NCBI RefSeq assembly: GCF_900129795.1
Contig: NZ_FQWW01000008.1
Coordinates: forward strand, 259,480-323,479
Origin: Flavobacterium sp. CF108
GTDB taxonomy: Bacteria > Bacteroidota > Bacteroidia > Flavobacteriales > Flavobacteriaceae
Direction of reading: 5' to 3'
Length of the DNA: 64,000 bases
Below are positions 27,158-35,822 of this stretch, piece by piece. Below the pieces are notes generated by a model, which saw only the letters and a list, made by a program, of their open reading frames with translations, was not told where the DNA came from and made no database searches. The translations under genes were made by a program, and so were the position numbers. Each line of letters starts with the position of its first letter. The first letter of the stretch is position 1.

Positions 27158-27418
27158 ATGATTTTTGACGATTACTATTATATTCCCGAAGAATCTACAA
27201 GCGATACAACTTCTAACGAAGAACAGCTGCTTTTAAATTATGATGATTATCTGCAAGGAAATCTCTCCAGCACCTTAACATCTCATAAACATTTCAATCT
27301 TGAACAGGATGATCTTGAAGATGAATTCCTTGATGATGATATGGAATCTGAATACGACGAAAATGATTGGGAAGAATTGGATGATGATACACCTGAAACT
27401 TTTCTAATGCAAAGCTGA
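27158..27418 (+). CDS. Small highly acidic protein, unknown
   Basis: Not recognised. An 86-residue product with very low pI: the C-terminal half is almost all Asp and Glu (LEDEFLDDDMESEYDENDW). It opens with MIFDDYYYIPEE and has no signal peptide or membrane segment. It stands alone between the AraC-like gene and the convergent SIMPL gene. Acidic small proteins of this sort can be charge mimics or disordered chaperone-like factors, but nothing here shows which. The start codon is preceded by an A/T-rich leader without clear ribosome binding site, as usual in this phylum. Confidence 0.5.
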   Translation: MIFDDYYYIPEESTSDTTSNEEQLLLNYDDYLQGNLSSTLTSHKHFNLEQDDLEDEFLDDDMESEYDENDWEELDDDTPETFLMQS

Positions 27419-27566
27419 ACGTGGATGCACAAATATTGGTAAAGGAGCCGATGAAAATGTTCATTGACTCCTTTATCTTATAAATGAATTTTAATTGTAA
27501 TTATTTAGCATTTTCAGTATATTTTGACTTTATCAAAGTTAGAAAGATTAATCATCATTGATAAAA

Positions 27567-27606
27567 AAATTCCAAATCCCAATCGTAAAATTGGAATTTG
27601 GAATTT
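27567..27606. repeat. Hairpin between convergent genes
   Basis: AAATTCCAAAT at 27567-27577 pairs with ATTTGGAATTT at 27596-27606. The same words occur in the stronger hairpin at 54146-54186; both sit downstream of a plus-strand gene that faces a minus-strand gene, which suits a bidirectional terminator. Confidence 0.6.
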
Positions 27607-27628
27607 TATATTATTGGAATTTTAGTAT

Positions 27629-28318
27629 TTAGTCCAAAATAAAACTTACACTAACGTTTGCTGTAATTTCGATTTCACCAATTGCTAATGTTTCGTTTGA
27701 AGCTCCTGCATTATCAGCTTCCATTGACTTCATAGCTGCATACATTGGCTGTGGATGATAAATTTGTGAGTTATCTGAAATAACATAAGCTTTACCTACT
27801 TTTTGACCTAAAACTGAAACGTAATCTTCTGCTTTTGCTTTAGCATCTTTCATAGCTAACTTTCTAGCTTCAGACTGTAATGATGTTAATTTAGAAGATT
27901 CAAAAGAAACTCTGTCAATACGGTTAATTCCCTGTTGAACCAAACCTTCCATCAATTCATCATATTTAGTTAAATCTTTTAAAACGATTTCTACAGTTTG
28001 AGTTGCATTGTAACTTGTTTTCTTTTTCTCGTAATCATATTGCGGATTAAGTGCAACTTGTTTTGTTTTGAAATCTGCAGCAGGAAGATTCATTTTTTTA
28101 ATAAATTTTAAAACCGCATCCATTTTTTCGTCATTTTGCTTTTTGACATCTTTAGCATTATTCCCTTTTGTTTCAACCGTAGCCGAAATACAAACCTGAT
28201 CAGGTGCTACTTTTACTTTTCCTTCCCCATTTACATTGATTTGAGGAATTTGTTTGGTTTCTTGGCCGTAAGACATAGTCATAAACATGATTGTTAAAAA
28301 TAATACTAATTTTCTCAT
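27629..28318 (-). CDS. SIMPL domain (DUF541) periplasmic protein
   Basis: A 229-residue exported protein with a signal peptide (cut after MSYGQ, about residue 19). The SIMPL/DUF541 fold is recognisable from INVNGEGKVKVAPDQVCISATVETKG at the start, QNDEKMDAVLKFIKKMNL, and the final GEIEITANVSVSFILD strand. Members (for example the E. coli oxidative stress protein of the same family) are periplasmic or outer membrane attached and of unclear chemistry. It faces the acidic-protein gene and lies 52 bases downstream of the rhomboid gene, so the two could share a transcript. Confidence 0.9.
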   Translation of the reverse strand: MRKLVLFLTIMFMTMSYGQETKQIPQINVNGEGKVKVAPDQVCISATVETKGNNAKDVKKQNDEKMDAVLKFIKKMNLPAADFKTKQVALNPQYDYEKKKTSYNATQTVEIVLKDLTKYDELMEGLVQQGINRIDRVSFESSKLTSLQSEARKLAMKDAKAKAEDYVSVLGQKVGKAYVISDNSQIYHPQPMYAAMKSMEADNAGASNETLAIGEIEITANVSVSFILD

Positions 28319-28370
28319 TTCTGTTATATTTTAAGTTATTGATAAAGGTCTTTCAAAAGTTATGCCAGCA

Positions 28371-29009
28371 TTACAATTTCCCCAGTTTAGCCATTCCAAA
28401 AAGAATCAAAATTGGGATTAATAATAAAATAACCATGAAGGTTTCCTCATAAACTAATGAAGGCTCTTTTATCAAAGTAATTAAGTATCCGCCAATTGCA
28501 CCTCCAAAATGTGCCGTATGTCCAATATTATCATTTTTGGCCTTCATTCCATAAATAGAATACAATAAATAAAGAATCCCGAAAAGATAAGCGGGAATCG
28601 GAATTATACCAAAAATTCCAAGCGTCATATCAGGGTGAAGCAAAATTGCAGAATACAAAACTCCGGTTACTGCTCCAGACGCCCCAACAGCACGATAACT
28701 GTAATCGTTTTTATGAAATAACATTGTCAATAAACTTCCAAAGATCAAACTTCCAAAATATACTAAAGCAAAAGCAAAATTTCCCAGCCCGTTAGTAACT
28801 ACCGGTGCAAAAAACCAAAGCGTCAGCATGTTAAACGCTAAATGCATAAAATCAGCGTGCAAAAAACCAGACGAAAGCATCCTGATTTGTTCTCCGGCAC
28901 GAATGCTTCCAACATGAAATTCGTATTTTCTAAAAAAATAAAGATCGTTAAAACCTTTATAACTAATCAGTACATTGGCCACTATAATTCCAATTAAAAT
29001 AGCATTCAT
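28371..29009 (-). CDS. Rhomboid-family intramembrane serine protease
   Basis: A 212-residue polytopic membrane protein with six hydrophobic segments. The catalytic Ser111 lies in GASGAVTG and the partner His167 in HTAHFGGAIGGY; the oxyanion and gating region HADFMHLAFNM (His56, Asn60) is present. All active site parts are intact, so a working protease that cuts transmembrane helices is likely. Substrates are not known from the context. A short variant without extra soluble domain. Confidence 0.95.
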   Translation of the reverse strand: MNAILIGIIVANVLISYKGFNDLYFFRKYEFHVGSIRAGEQIRMLSSGFLHADFMHLAFNMLTLWFFAPVVTNGLGNFAFALVYFGSLIFGSLLTMLFHKNDYSYRAVGASGAVTGVLYSAILLHPDMTLGIFGIIPIPAYLFGILYLLYSIYGMKAKNDNIGHTAHFGGAIGGYLITLIKEPSLVYEETFMVILLLIPILILFGMAKLGKL

Positions 29010-29098
29010 AAATAATATTTAATGTGAATGGTAAAGATAAACAATATCAAACATAAGTTGATGAGATTCCAAAATATCGAGCTTATTCATTTTTACAT

Positions 29099-29106
29099 TA
29101 TATTTG
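29099..29106 (+). promoter_or_regulatory. -7 box of the acyltransferase gene
   Basis: TATATTTG matches TAnnTTTG exactly and lies 16 bases before ATG 29123, giving a very short leader. No clear -33 box. Confidence 0.45.
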
Positions 29107-29122
29107 TAGAAAAAAATTTTAG

Positions 29123-29998
29123 ATGCAATTTATTGTTTATATAATAGCCTTCCCTTTACTTTGGCTAATCTCTATACTCCCATTTCGCTTATTTTATTTA
29201 TTTTCAGATTTCGTATACTTTTTAGTTTATAGAATTATTAGGTATCGTAAAAGTGTAGTACGCGAAAATCTGGCACTTACTTTTCCTCATTTAAGTAAAG
29301 CTGAAAGAAAAGGTATTGAAAAAAAATTCTATCACCATATGTGTGATATGTTTTTAGAGATGGTAAAAACATTGAGCATTACACCCCAAGAAATGGAAAA
29401 ACGATTCCATGTAACCAACATTGAATTAGTTCAGGATTATGCAAGACGAGGTAAAAGTGTAATTCTTGTTGCCTCACATTATGCAAGTTATGAATGGCTT
29501 TTAACAATAAATCCTAAAATTGGCTTTCAGGGAATTGCAGTTTATAAAAAAATTGCCAATCCTTATTTTGATAAATTGATTCGAAAAATCCGTTCTAAAT
29601 ACGATACTGAATTAGTTGAAACCAGAAAAGCGATTCCAACAATGGCTCAAAACCAGCGTGACGGAAAACTAAGCATGTACGGACTGGCAAGTGATCAATC
29701 GCCTAAACTGGACAGAATTTTTCATTCAATGAAATTTATGGGTATTGAAGTTCCTGTACATACAGGAGCCGAAATGCTGGCAAAAAAATATGATTTAAGC
29801 GTAATAATGGTAAAAGTAAAAAAGGTTTCAAGAGGTTATTATGAAGCTACTTTTTTATCCATTGCCGATAATCCGCATGATTATAAAAACTTTGATATTA
29901 CAGAGAAATACCTGAAAGAAGTAGAAAAGCAAATTCTTGAAGCTCCTGAATTTTATCTATGGACGCATAAAAGATGGAAACATCGCGTGGACAAATAA
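29123..29998 (+). CDS. Lysophospholipid / lipid A acyltransferase (LpxL/HtrB family)
   Basis: A 291-residue inner membrane acyltransferase. After an N-terminal membrane anchor (about 5-38), the family motif H-x4-E appears as HYASYE (His119, Glu124), followed by the conserved SMYGLASDQSPK segment and EFYLWTHKRWKHR at the C-terminus. The family adds secondary acyl chains to lipid A; in this phylum it may also act on other lipids such as ornithine lipids. It is a single gene with its own terminator at 30004-30050. Confidence 0.9.
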   Translation: MQFIVYIIAFPLLWLISILPFRLFYLFSDFVYFLVYRIIRYRKSVVRENLALTFPHLSKAERKGIEKKFYHHMCDMFLEMVKTLSITPQEMEKRFHVTNIELVQDYARRGKSVILVASHYASYEWLLTINPKIGFQGIAVYKKIANPYFDKLIRKIRSKYDTELVETRKAIPTMAQNQRDGKLSMYGLASDQSPKLDRIFHSMKFMGIEVPVHTGAEMLAKKYDLSVIMVKVKKVSRGYYEATFLSIADNPHDYKNFDITEKYLKEVEKQILEAPEFYLWTHKRWKHRVDK

Positions 29999-30003
29999 TA
30001 TAC

Positions 30004-30050
30004 AAAAGAAAATCCAAAAAGTAAGTATTGCTTTTTGGATTTTCTTTTTT
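30004..30050 (+). terminator. Terminator after the acyltransferase gene
   Basis: AAAAGAAAATCCAAAAAG at 30004-30021 is perfectly complementary to CTTTTTGGATTTTCTTTT at 30031-30048, loop nine bases, ending in Ts. Confidence 0.85.
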
Positions 30051-30207
30051 AGTGCAACCTGCAAATCTTCACCATAAGGTTTTTAAAGACTTTAAAATAT
30101 ATCTTGATGGGTTTTTGTAATATTTTTTTTTGACTTAAAAACTATACAAACCACATAAATTTGAAGTTAACTAAATCGAATAAAAAAACCTTACCAAAAT
30201 TTTAATC

Positions 30208-31692
30208 ATGATTAAAAAGTTACTTTTTACATTTTCGTTAATAACCGTTTCGATTACAGCATTTGCCCAGAGTCCAAAACGCGGAATTGCTTATGGAAAT
30301 AATTCAACGGCAGATTTATTAGCACTTAAACCGGGGATTTCCTGGTGGTACAATTGGGGATCACTTCCTGAAAATGACGTTAATGCGAATTATGCAACTC
30401 TTGGAGTTGAATATGTTCCAATGATTTGGGGAAAATTAAGCGATGCCGAAGTCCAAAATTTTATAAACCGTATTAAACCGGGTGCTAAATATTTATTAGC
30501 TTTTAACGAACCTAACTTTAATGATGGTGCTCGTTTAACTCCTCAGGAAGCAGTTAATGCATGGGTAAACGTAGAAAAAGTTGCTGCTGCAAAAAACTTA
30601 GAAATCGTAAGCGCATCTCCAGCCTTTAATGGTCCTGATAATTATGGTGGTTATAGCAGTCCTACCGCATGGCATGATCAATTTTTTCTTTTGTGTCCCG
30701 ATTGTAAAGTCGACTATATTGCCTTTCATACTTATGATAGTTCTTCTGGCGCTGTTATTGGTGTAACAGGGCTTTTAAAAAAGTACAACCGTCCAGTTTG
30801 GGTAACTGAATTTGCAAACCGGGTTATTCAGTCTGAAGCAGATAAAATTGCTTTTATGAAACAAATCCTGAACAGCTTTGAAAACGATCCGGATATCTAC
30901 AGATATTCTTGGTTTACAGGCCGTGTTCCTGCAGAATGGACAGATATGCTCGAAGGGCAATTATTAAGTCCAGCAAGTGGTGTTTTAAAACCAATAGGAA
31001 CAGAATACATCAATGTTAGTTATACAACAAAAAAATTAAATGTTCCGGGAAGAATTACAGCTAATCAACATTACAGAAGAAAAGGAACCGGACTTCAAAA
31101 CACTACAGATTCTGGAACCGGACAAAACGTATGCTTTATAGACAGCGGCGACTGGAACGAATTTATGCTTAATGTTGCCAATGCAGGAACTTATAACTTA
31201 ACGTTTAGAGTTGCATCGCCAACTGTTCCGGGAAAATTTGATATTCTGGTTAATGATGTTGTAGTAAAAACAGATGAAACTTTTCCTGTAACTGGCGGAT
31301 ATCAAACGTATGCAGACAAAGTTGTAAACGGAGTTACATTGCCAAAAGGAGAAGTTTATTTGAAAATTAAATTCAAATCAAGTGATATGAATTTTAATTA
31401 TATTGATGTGGCTTCAGGAAACTTGAGCGTAAATGATCCAAAAGCAGATAATGATTCTTTTACAATTTATCCAAACCCAATTAAAGTCGAATCTACGCTT
31501 CATATAAAATCATTTACAACAGAACCTATATCTCTAAAAATAGTAGACATGAAAGGAAGTGTATGTTTCTCTTCTAACGATTACTCTACAAACGAAGATA
31601 TTAAAATTGGTGATAAATTAGCCACCGGAGTTTATATCGTAAATGTTTCGTATGGTTCGATTACCAAATCAATGAAAATTATAAAGAACTAA
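30208..31692 (+). CDS. Secreted GH128 endo-beta-1,3-glucanase with CBM6 and T9SS tail
   Basis: A 494-residue secreted enzyme. Signal peptide 1-21 (TAFAQ); catalytic barrel of the GH128/Asl1-like family at about 23-265, with acid/base Glu101 in LLAFNEPNF and nucleophile Glu201 in WVTEFA; a CBM6-type module at about 275-405 (VCFIDSGDWNEFMLNVANAG, FNYIDVASG); and a type IX secretion sorting domain at about 415-494 (FTIYPNPIKVESTLHI, ATGVYIVNVSYGSITKSMKII). GH128 enzymes cut beta-1,3-glucan such as laminarin or fungal wall glucan. The T9SS tail means release or anchoring at the cell surface. The gene stands alone with its own terminator. Confidence 0.9.
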   Translation: MIKKLLFTFSLITVSITAFAQSPKRGIAYGNNSTADLLALKPGISWWYNWGSLPENDVNANYATLGVEYVPMIWGKLSDAEVQNFINRIKPGAKYLLAFNEPNFNDGARLTPQEAVNAWVNVEKVAAAKNLEIVSASPAFNGPDNYGGYSSPTAWHDQFFLLCPDCKVDYIAFHTYDSSSGAVIGVTGLLKKYNRPVWVTEFANRVIQSEADKIAFMKQILNSFENDPDIYRYSWFTGRVPAEWTDMLEGQLLSPASGVLKPIGTEYINVSYTTKKLNVPGRITANQHYRRKGTGLQNTTDSGTGQNVCFIDSGDWNEFMLNVANAGTYNLTFRVASPTVPGKFDILVNDVVVKTDETFPVTGGYQTYADKVVNGVTLPKGEVYLKIKFKSSDMNFNYIDVASGNLSVNDPKADNDSFTIYPNPIKVESTLHIKSFTTEPISLKIVDMKGSVCFSSNDYSTNEDIKIGDKLATGVYIVNVSYGSITKSMKIIKN

Positions 31693-31706
31693 AGTTTTAA
31701 CTATAC

Positions 31707-31745
31707 AAAAAGCGCCTTCCATAAATTTGAAAGGCGCTTTTTTAT
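31707..31745 (+). terminator. Terminator after the GH128 gene
   Basis: AAAAAGCGCCTT at 31707-31718 pairs with AAGGCGCTTTTT at 31731-31742, with more T after it. Being A-rich on one side and T-rich on the other, it can serve the convergent minus-strand gene too. Confidence 0.85.
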
Positions 31746-31760
31746 TTGTCATTGCAAAAA

Positions 31761-33149
31761 TTATATTCCTGCAATCTCTTTTATTTCATCAATAATACGA
31801 AGTGCTAAAGTATCCGCTTCTTTTTGTGAAGGTGCTTCTGTATAAATTCTAATAATTGGTTCAGTATTAGATTTTCTTAAATGAACCCATTCATTAGCAA
31901 AATCAATTTTTACACCGTCAATTGTCGAAATATCTTCATTTTTATATTTCTCTGTCATAGCCGTTAAAATCGCATCAACATCAATTTGAGGAGTTAATTC
32001 GATTTTGTTTTTGCTCATATAATATTCCGGATAAGAAGCTCTCAATGCCGAAACTGCTATTTTTTTATTTGCTAAATGCGTTAAAAACAAAGCAACTCCC
32101 ACCAAACTATCACGTCCGTAATGCAATTCAGGATAAATAATTCCGCCGTTACCTTCACCTCCAATAACTGCATTATTCTTTTTCATTAATTCCACAACAT
32201 TCACCTCTCCTACTGCACTCGCTTCGTATTTTCCATTATGTCCGTTTGTTACATCACGCAATGCACGGGACGAAGACATATTCGAAACCGTATTTCCTGG
32301 AGTTTTACTCAAAACATAATCAGCGCAGGCAACTAATGTATATTCTTCACCAAACATTTCACCATCTTCACTAATAAAAGCTAAACGATCAACATCTGGA
32401 TCAACCACAATTCCTAAATCTGCTTTTTCTTTTACAACTAATTCAGAAATATCCGTTAAATGCTCTTTTAAAGGTTCTGGATTATGTGGAAAATGTCCGT
32501 TTGGTTCACAGTATAATTTTACAACTTCAACGCCCATTTGTTCTAATAAGTTCGGGATAATGATTCCGCCCGAAGAATTCACACCGTCAACAACAACTTT
32601 AAACTTAGCATCTTTTACAGCCTGAACATCAACTAAAGGTAAATTCAATACTTCATCAATATGAATATCCATATACGCATCATTCAAGATAATTTCTCCA
32701 AGATTATCAACATCAGAAAAATCAAAAGCTTCAGCTTCGGCAATTTCAAGAATTTTAGCACCGTCATCACCGCTTAAAAATTCTCCTTTTTCATTTAATA
32801 ATTTTAAAGCATTCCATTGTTTTGGATTATGAGATGCCGTTAAAATAATTCCTCCATCTGCTTTTTCAAGAGGAACCGCAACTTCAACCGTAGGCGTTGT
32901 CGAAAGCCCAAGATCAATTACATTAATTCCTAAACCTATTAAAGTATTCACAACAAGATTATGGATCATTGGCCCAGAAATTCTAGCATCACGGCCTATT
33001 ACAACTGTTAGTTTTTCTTTTGAAGTATTGTTTTTAAGAAAAGTTCCGTATGCCGATGCAAATTTTACAGCGTCAACAGGAGTCAGGTTATCTCCCACTT
33101 TTCCACCGATTGTTCCTCGTATTCCTGAAATCGATTTTATTAAAGTCAT
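31761..33149 (-). CDS. glmM: Phosphoglucosamine mutase (alpha-D-phosphohexomutase family)
   Basis: A 462-residue cytosolic enzyme converting glucosamine-6-phosphate to glucosamine-1-phosphate for peptidoglycan and lipopolysaccharide. The phospho-serine loop is TASHNP with Ser106, the metal loop is DPDVDR (250-255), the sugar loop is GGEGNGG and the phosphate-binding C-terminal loop is RKSNTEPIIRIYTEA. The domain order is complete. In this phylum the same family also covers phosphomannomutase activity, so the symbol is by family length and motif. On the minus strand a perfect -7 box TATATTTG is at 33183-33176, giving a short leader. Confidence 0.85.
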   Translation of the reverse strand: MTLIKSISGIRGTIGGKVGDNLTPVDAVKFASAYGTFLKNNTSKEKLTVVIGRDARISGPMIHNLVVNTLIGLGINVIDLGLSTTPTVEVAVPLEKADGGIILTASHNPKQWNALKLLNEKGEFLSGDDGAKILEIAEAEAFDFSDVDNLGEIILNDAYMDIHIDEVLNLPLVDVQAVKDAKFKVVVDGVNSSGGIIIPNLLEQMGVEVVKLYCEPNGHFPHNPEPLKEHLTDISELVVKEKADLGIVVDPDVDRLAFISEDGEMFGEEYTLVACADYVLSKTPGNTVSNMSSSRALRDVTNGHNGKYEASAVGEVNVVELMKKNNAVIGGEGNGGIIYPELHYGRDSLVGVALFLTHLANKKIAVSALRASYPEYYMSKNKIELTPQIDVDAILTAMTEKYKNEDISTIDGVKIDFANEWVHLRKSNTEPIIRIYTEAPSQKEADTLALRIIDEIKEIAGI

Positions 33150-33198
33150 CTTTGTGAGTTATGGTTATTTTATTACAAATATAAAAAAGTTACTAAGC

Positions 33199-33366
33199 TT
33201 CTGAGGCGCTAAGTTGCTAAGTTTTTTTTCTACTGTAAATATTCAGGTAGAATCTCTGATTATTTTATCACAATTGTCAAGGTTCTTAGACGTTAAGATG
33301 CTAATGTTTTTTTAATACTCTAAATATTTAAGTAAAACACTGATTATTTTATAACAAAATGATTTA
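33199..33366 (+). repeat. Two degenerate direct repeats with 84-base period
   Basis: The segment beginning TTCTGAGGCGCTAAG at 33199 returns as TTCTTAGACGTTAAG at 33283, and both continue with GCTAA, a T-run, CTAAATATT or GTAAATATT, and CTGATTATTTTAT. A reverse-complement copy of the first words (CTTAGCAACTT) is at 33419-33429, just before the next gene. The gap 33150-33438 holds no ORF. Confidence 0.6.
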
Positions 33367-33438
33367 AAAAAGTTTTTATACATTTACTAAAATAACTTAG
33401 TGACTGAGTAACTCAGAACCTTAGCAACTTTAGAAAAA

Positions 33439-34023
33439 ATGAATTTCTTAGCCCATATATATCTTTCCGGTGAAAATGATTTAATTAAAATTGGCAATTT
33501 TATGGCCGATGGCATTCGCGGAAAACAGTTTGAACATTTCCCTCAGGATATTCAAAAAGGAATTCTTTTACACCGCTTTATAGACACTTATACAGACTCT
33601 CATGATGTTTTTAGACAAAGCACAAGACGTCTTCACGAAAAATACCATCATTATTCGGGAGTGATTATAGATATTGTTTACGATCATTTTTTAGCCAAAA
33701 ACTGGGTGAATTATTCTGATGAAAAATTAGAAGATTTCATTAATCGTTTTTACAATTCACTACACGAAAATTATGCGATTTTAACCGAAAAAACCCAAGG
33801 CTTAATGCCTTATATGATAGAAAGAAACTGGCTTTTAAGTTACAGGACTGTTGAAGGAATCCATCAAATTTTAACCCAGATGGACAGAAGATCGAGAAAT
33901 GTTTCAAAAATGCAGTTTGCCAGTGAAGAATTAAAAGAATTTTATACAGAATTTGAACAGGAATTCACTCTATTTTTTGAGGATGTTCAACAACAAGCCA
34001 AACAAAAATTACTTTCCTTATAA
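33439..34023 (+). CDS. Acyl carrier protein phosphodiesterase (AcpH family)
   Basis: A 194-residue protein of the ACP hydrolase family (DUF479), which removes the phosphopantetheine arm from acyl carrier protein. The family opening MNFLAHIYLSG, the GNFMADGIRGK segment, LLHRFIDTYTDSH and VIIDIVYDHFLAKNW with their conserved His and Asp residues are all present and of full length. It lies 31 bases upstream of the gamma-glutamyltransferase gene in the same direction, with no obvious functional link. Confidence 0.9.
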   Translation: MNFLAHIYLSGENDLIKIGNFMADGIRGKQFEHFPQDIQKGILLHRFIDTYTDSHDVFRQSTRRLHEKYHHYSGVIIDIVYDHFLAKNWVNYSDEKLEDFINRFYNSLHENYAILTEKTQGLMPYMIERNWLLSYRTVEGIHQILTQMDRRSRNVSKMQFASEELKEFYTEFEQEFTLFFEDVQQQAKQKLLSL

Positions 34024-34054
34024 ACCTAACCATTTTATAAAATACGTTCTTGTT

Positions 34055-35737
34055 ATGAAAAAAATTTCACTTCTATTTTATTTTATATCCCTTTATAGTT
34101 TTGCACAGCATACTGCAGCACCAACTGGTTTAACAGCTTCAAAAGCAATGGTCGTTTCGGCCCGTGCCGAAGCATCAAAAATTGGTGTAGAAATAATGAA
34201 AAAAGGCGGTAACGCATTTGATGCCATGGCCGCAACCGAATTGGCTCTTGCAGTCGCCTACCCATATGCCGGAAATCTTGGCGGCGGCGGATTTATGGTT
34301 TACCGAAAAGCAAACGGCGAAGTTGGAAGTTTAGATTACCGCGAAAAAGCACCGCTTGCCGCAACAAAAAATATGTTTCTGGACAAAGATGGAAATGTAA
34401 TTCCCGGAAAAAGTACCGAAACCCCTTTAGCAATTGGCGTTCCCGGAACTATCGCCGGAGTTTTTGCCGTTCATAAAAAATTTGGTTCTCTGCCAATGTC
34501 AGAAATCCTGAAACCAGTTATCGCACTTGCAGAAAAAGGTGTTGTTGTAACGCTGAAACAACAAAAGCAGCTTGAAAATTATCATGATGCCATTGTAAAA
34601 GCAAATGGCCCAACAACCTTAATGGCCGGAAAATTTAAAGAAGGTGATACAATTAAATATCCTGCACTTGCCAGCACGCTTAAACGAATTTTAAAAGGTG
34701 GGAAAGATGAATTCTACAAAGGTAAAACTGCTCAGGTTTTAGTTGATTATTTGAAGAAAAAAGGCGGTATTATTACGCTTAAAGATTTAGCATCTTACGA
34801 AGCAAAATGGAGAAATCCATTGCAGTTTGATTACAAAGATTTAAAAATTACTTCGATGGCTCCTCCTAGCAGCGGCGGAATTTGTCTGGCACAGATTCTG
34901 AAAATGATTTCTCCATTTTATTTATCCAAAATGGGACATAATTCAGAACAGTCTATTCAGGTAATTGTGGAAGCAGAAAGAAGAGCTTACGCCGATAGAA
35001 GTCAGTTTTTAGGAGATCCTGATTTTGTAAAAATTCCAATTAATGGTCTTTTATCAGATTCGTATTTAAAAGAAAGAATGTCAAATTTCGATTCTGAAAA
35101 AGCTTCATTATCATCAGAAATAAAAGAAGGAAAAATTACGTATAACGAAAGTACCGAAACAACGCATTATTCAATTGTAGATCAATTTGGAAATGCAGTT
35201 TCTGCAACTACAACAATAAATGATGGTTTTGGATCTAAATATTATTGTGATGAATTAGGCTTTTTCTTAAACAACGAAATGGATGATTTTAGTGCAAAAC
35301 CGGGATCACCAAATATGTTTGGATTGGTTGGAAACGAAGCCAACAGCATCGCTCCTCAAAAAAGAATGCTAAGCTCCATGACGCCGACAATTGTAGAGAA
35401 AAATGGAAAACTTTTTATGGTTGTAGGTTCTCCTGGCGGATCTACAATTATAACATCAGTATTACAGACTATCCTGAATGTTTACGAATATAATTTAAGC
35501 ATGCAGGCAGCTGTAAATGCACCTCGTTTTCATCATCAATGGCTTCCGGATCTTATTACATTTGAGCCAAATACTTTCAATTATAATACTATCGAAAGTT
35601 TAAAAGCTAAAGGATATTTAATCAACGAAAAAACTACACCTGTAATTGGTAAAGTGGACGCCATTTTGGTTCTGCCAGACAATACTCTTGAGGGAGGTGC
35701 CGATTTTCGTGGTGATGACAAAGCTGCGGGATTTTAA
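34055..35737 (+). CDS. ggt: Gamma-glutamyltransferase (gamma-glutamyltranspeptidase)
   Basis: A 560-residue periplasmic enzyme that hydrolyses or transfers the gamma-glutamyl group of glutathione. The signal peptide (1-17, LYSFAQ) shows that ATG 34055 is the start; the frame is open to 33953 but the extension overlaps the previous gene and is not conserved. The self-cleaving nucleophile Thr369 lies in TTHYSIVDQFGNAVSATTT, and the glycine-rich GNLGGGGFM segment, PGGSTI and the C-terminal FRGDDKAAGF are typical. The proenzyme splits before Thr369 into large and small subunits. Confidence 0.95.
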   Translation: MKKISLLFYFISLYSFAQHTAAPTGLTASKAMVVSARAEASKIGVEIMKKGGNAFDAMAATELALAVAYPYAGNLGGGGFMVYRKANGEVGSLDYREKAPLAATKNMFLDKDGNVIPGKSTETPLAIGVPGTIAGVFAVHKKFGSLPMSEILKPVIALAEKGVVVTLKQQKQLENYHDAIVKANGPTTLMAGKFKEGDTIKYPALASTLKRILKGGKDEFYKGKTAQVLVDYLKKKGGIITLKDLASYEAKWRNPLQFDYKDLKITSMAPPSSGGICLAQILKMISPFYLSKMGHNSEQSIQVIVEAERRAYADRSQFLGDPDFVKIPINGLLSDSYLKERMSNFDSEKASLSSEIKEGKITYNESTETTHYSIVDQFGNAVSATTTINDGFGSKYYCDELGFFLNNEMDDFSAKPGSPNMFGLVGNEANSIAPQKRMLSSMTPTIVEKNGKLFMVVGSPGGSTIITSVLQTILNVYEYNLSMQAAVNAPRFHHQWLPDLITFEPNTFNYNTIESLKAKGYLINEKTTPVIGKVDAILVLPDNTLEGGADFRGDDKAAGF

Positions 35738-35761
35738 AGTAAAAAGATTTTAGTAGAAAAA

Positions 35762-35794
35762 TTTGACAAAATCGAATGTTTAAAGCTAAATTTG
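35762..35794 (+). promoter_or_regulatory. Promoter of the ClC gene (TTTG ... TAAATTTG)
   Basis: TTTG at 35762-35765 and TAAATTTG at 35787-35794 match the Bacteroidota -33 and -7 boxes with a 21-base spacer. The start codon is at 35823. Confidence 0.65.
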
Positions 35795-35822
35795 CATTCT
35801 CCCGTAACTTTTTAAAAATACA

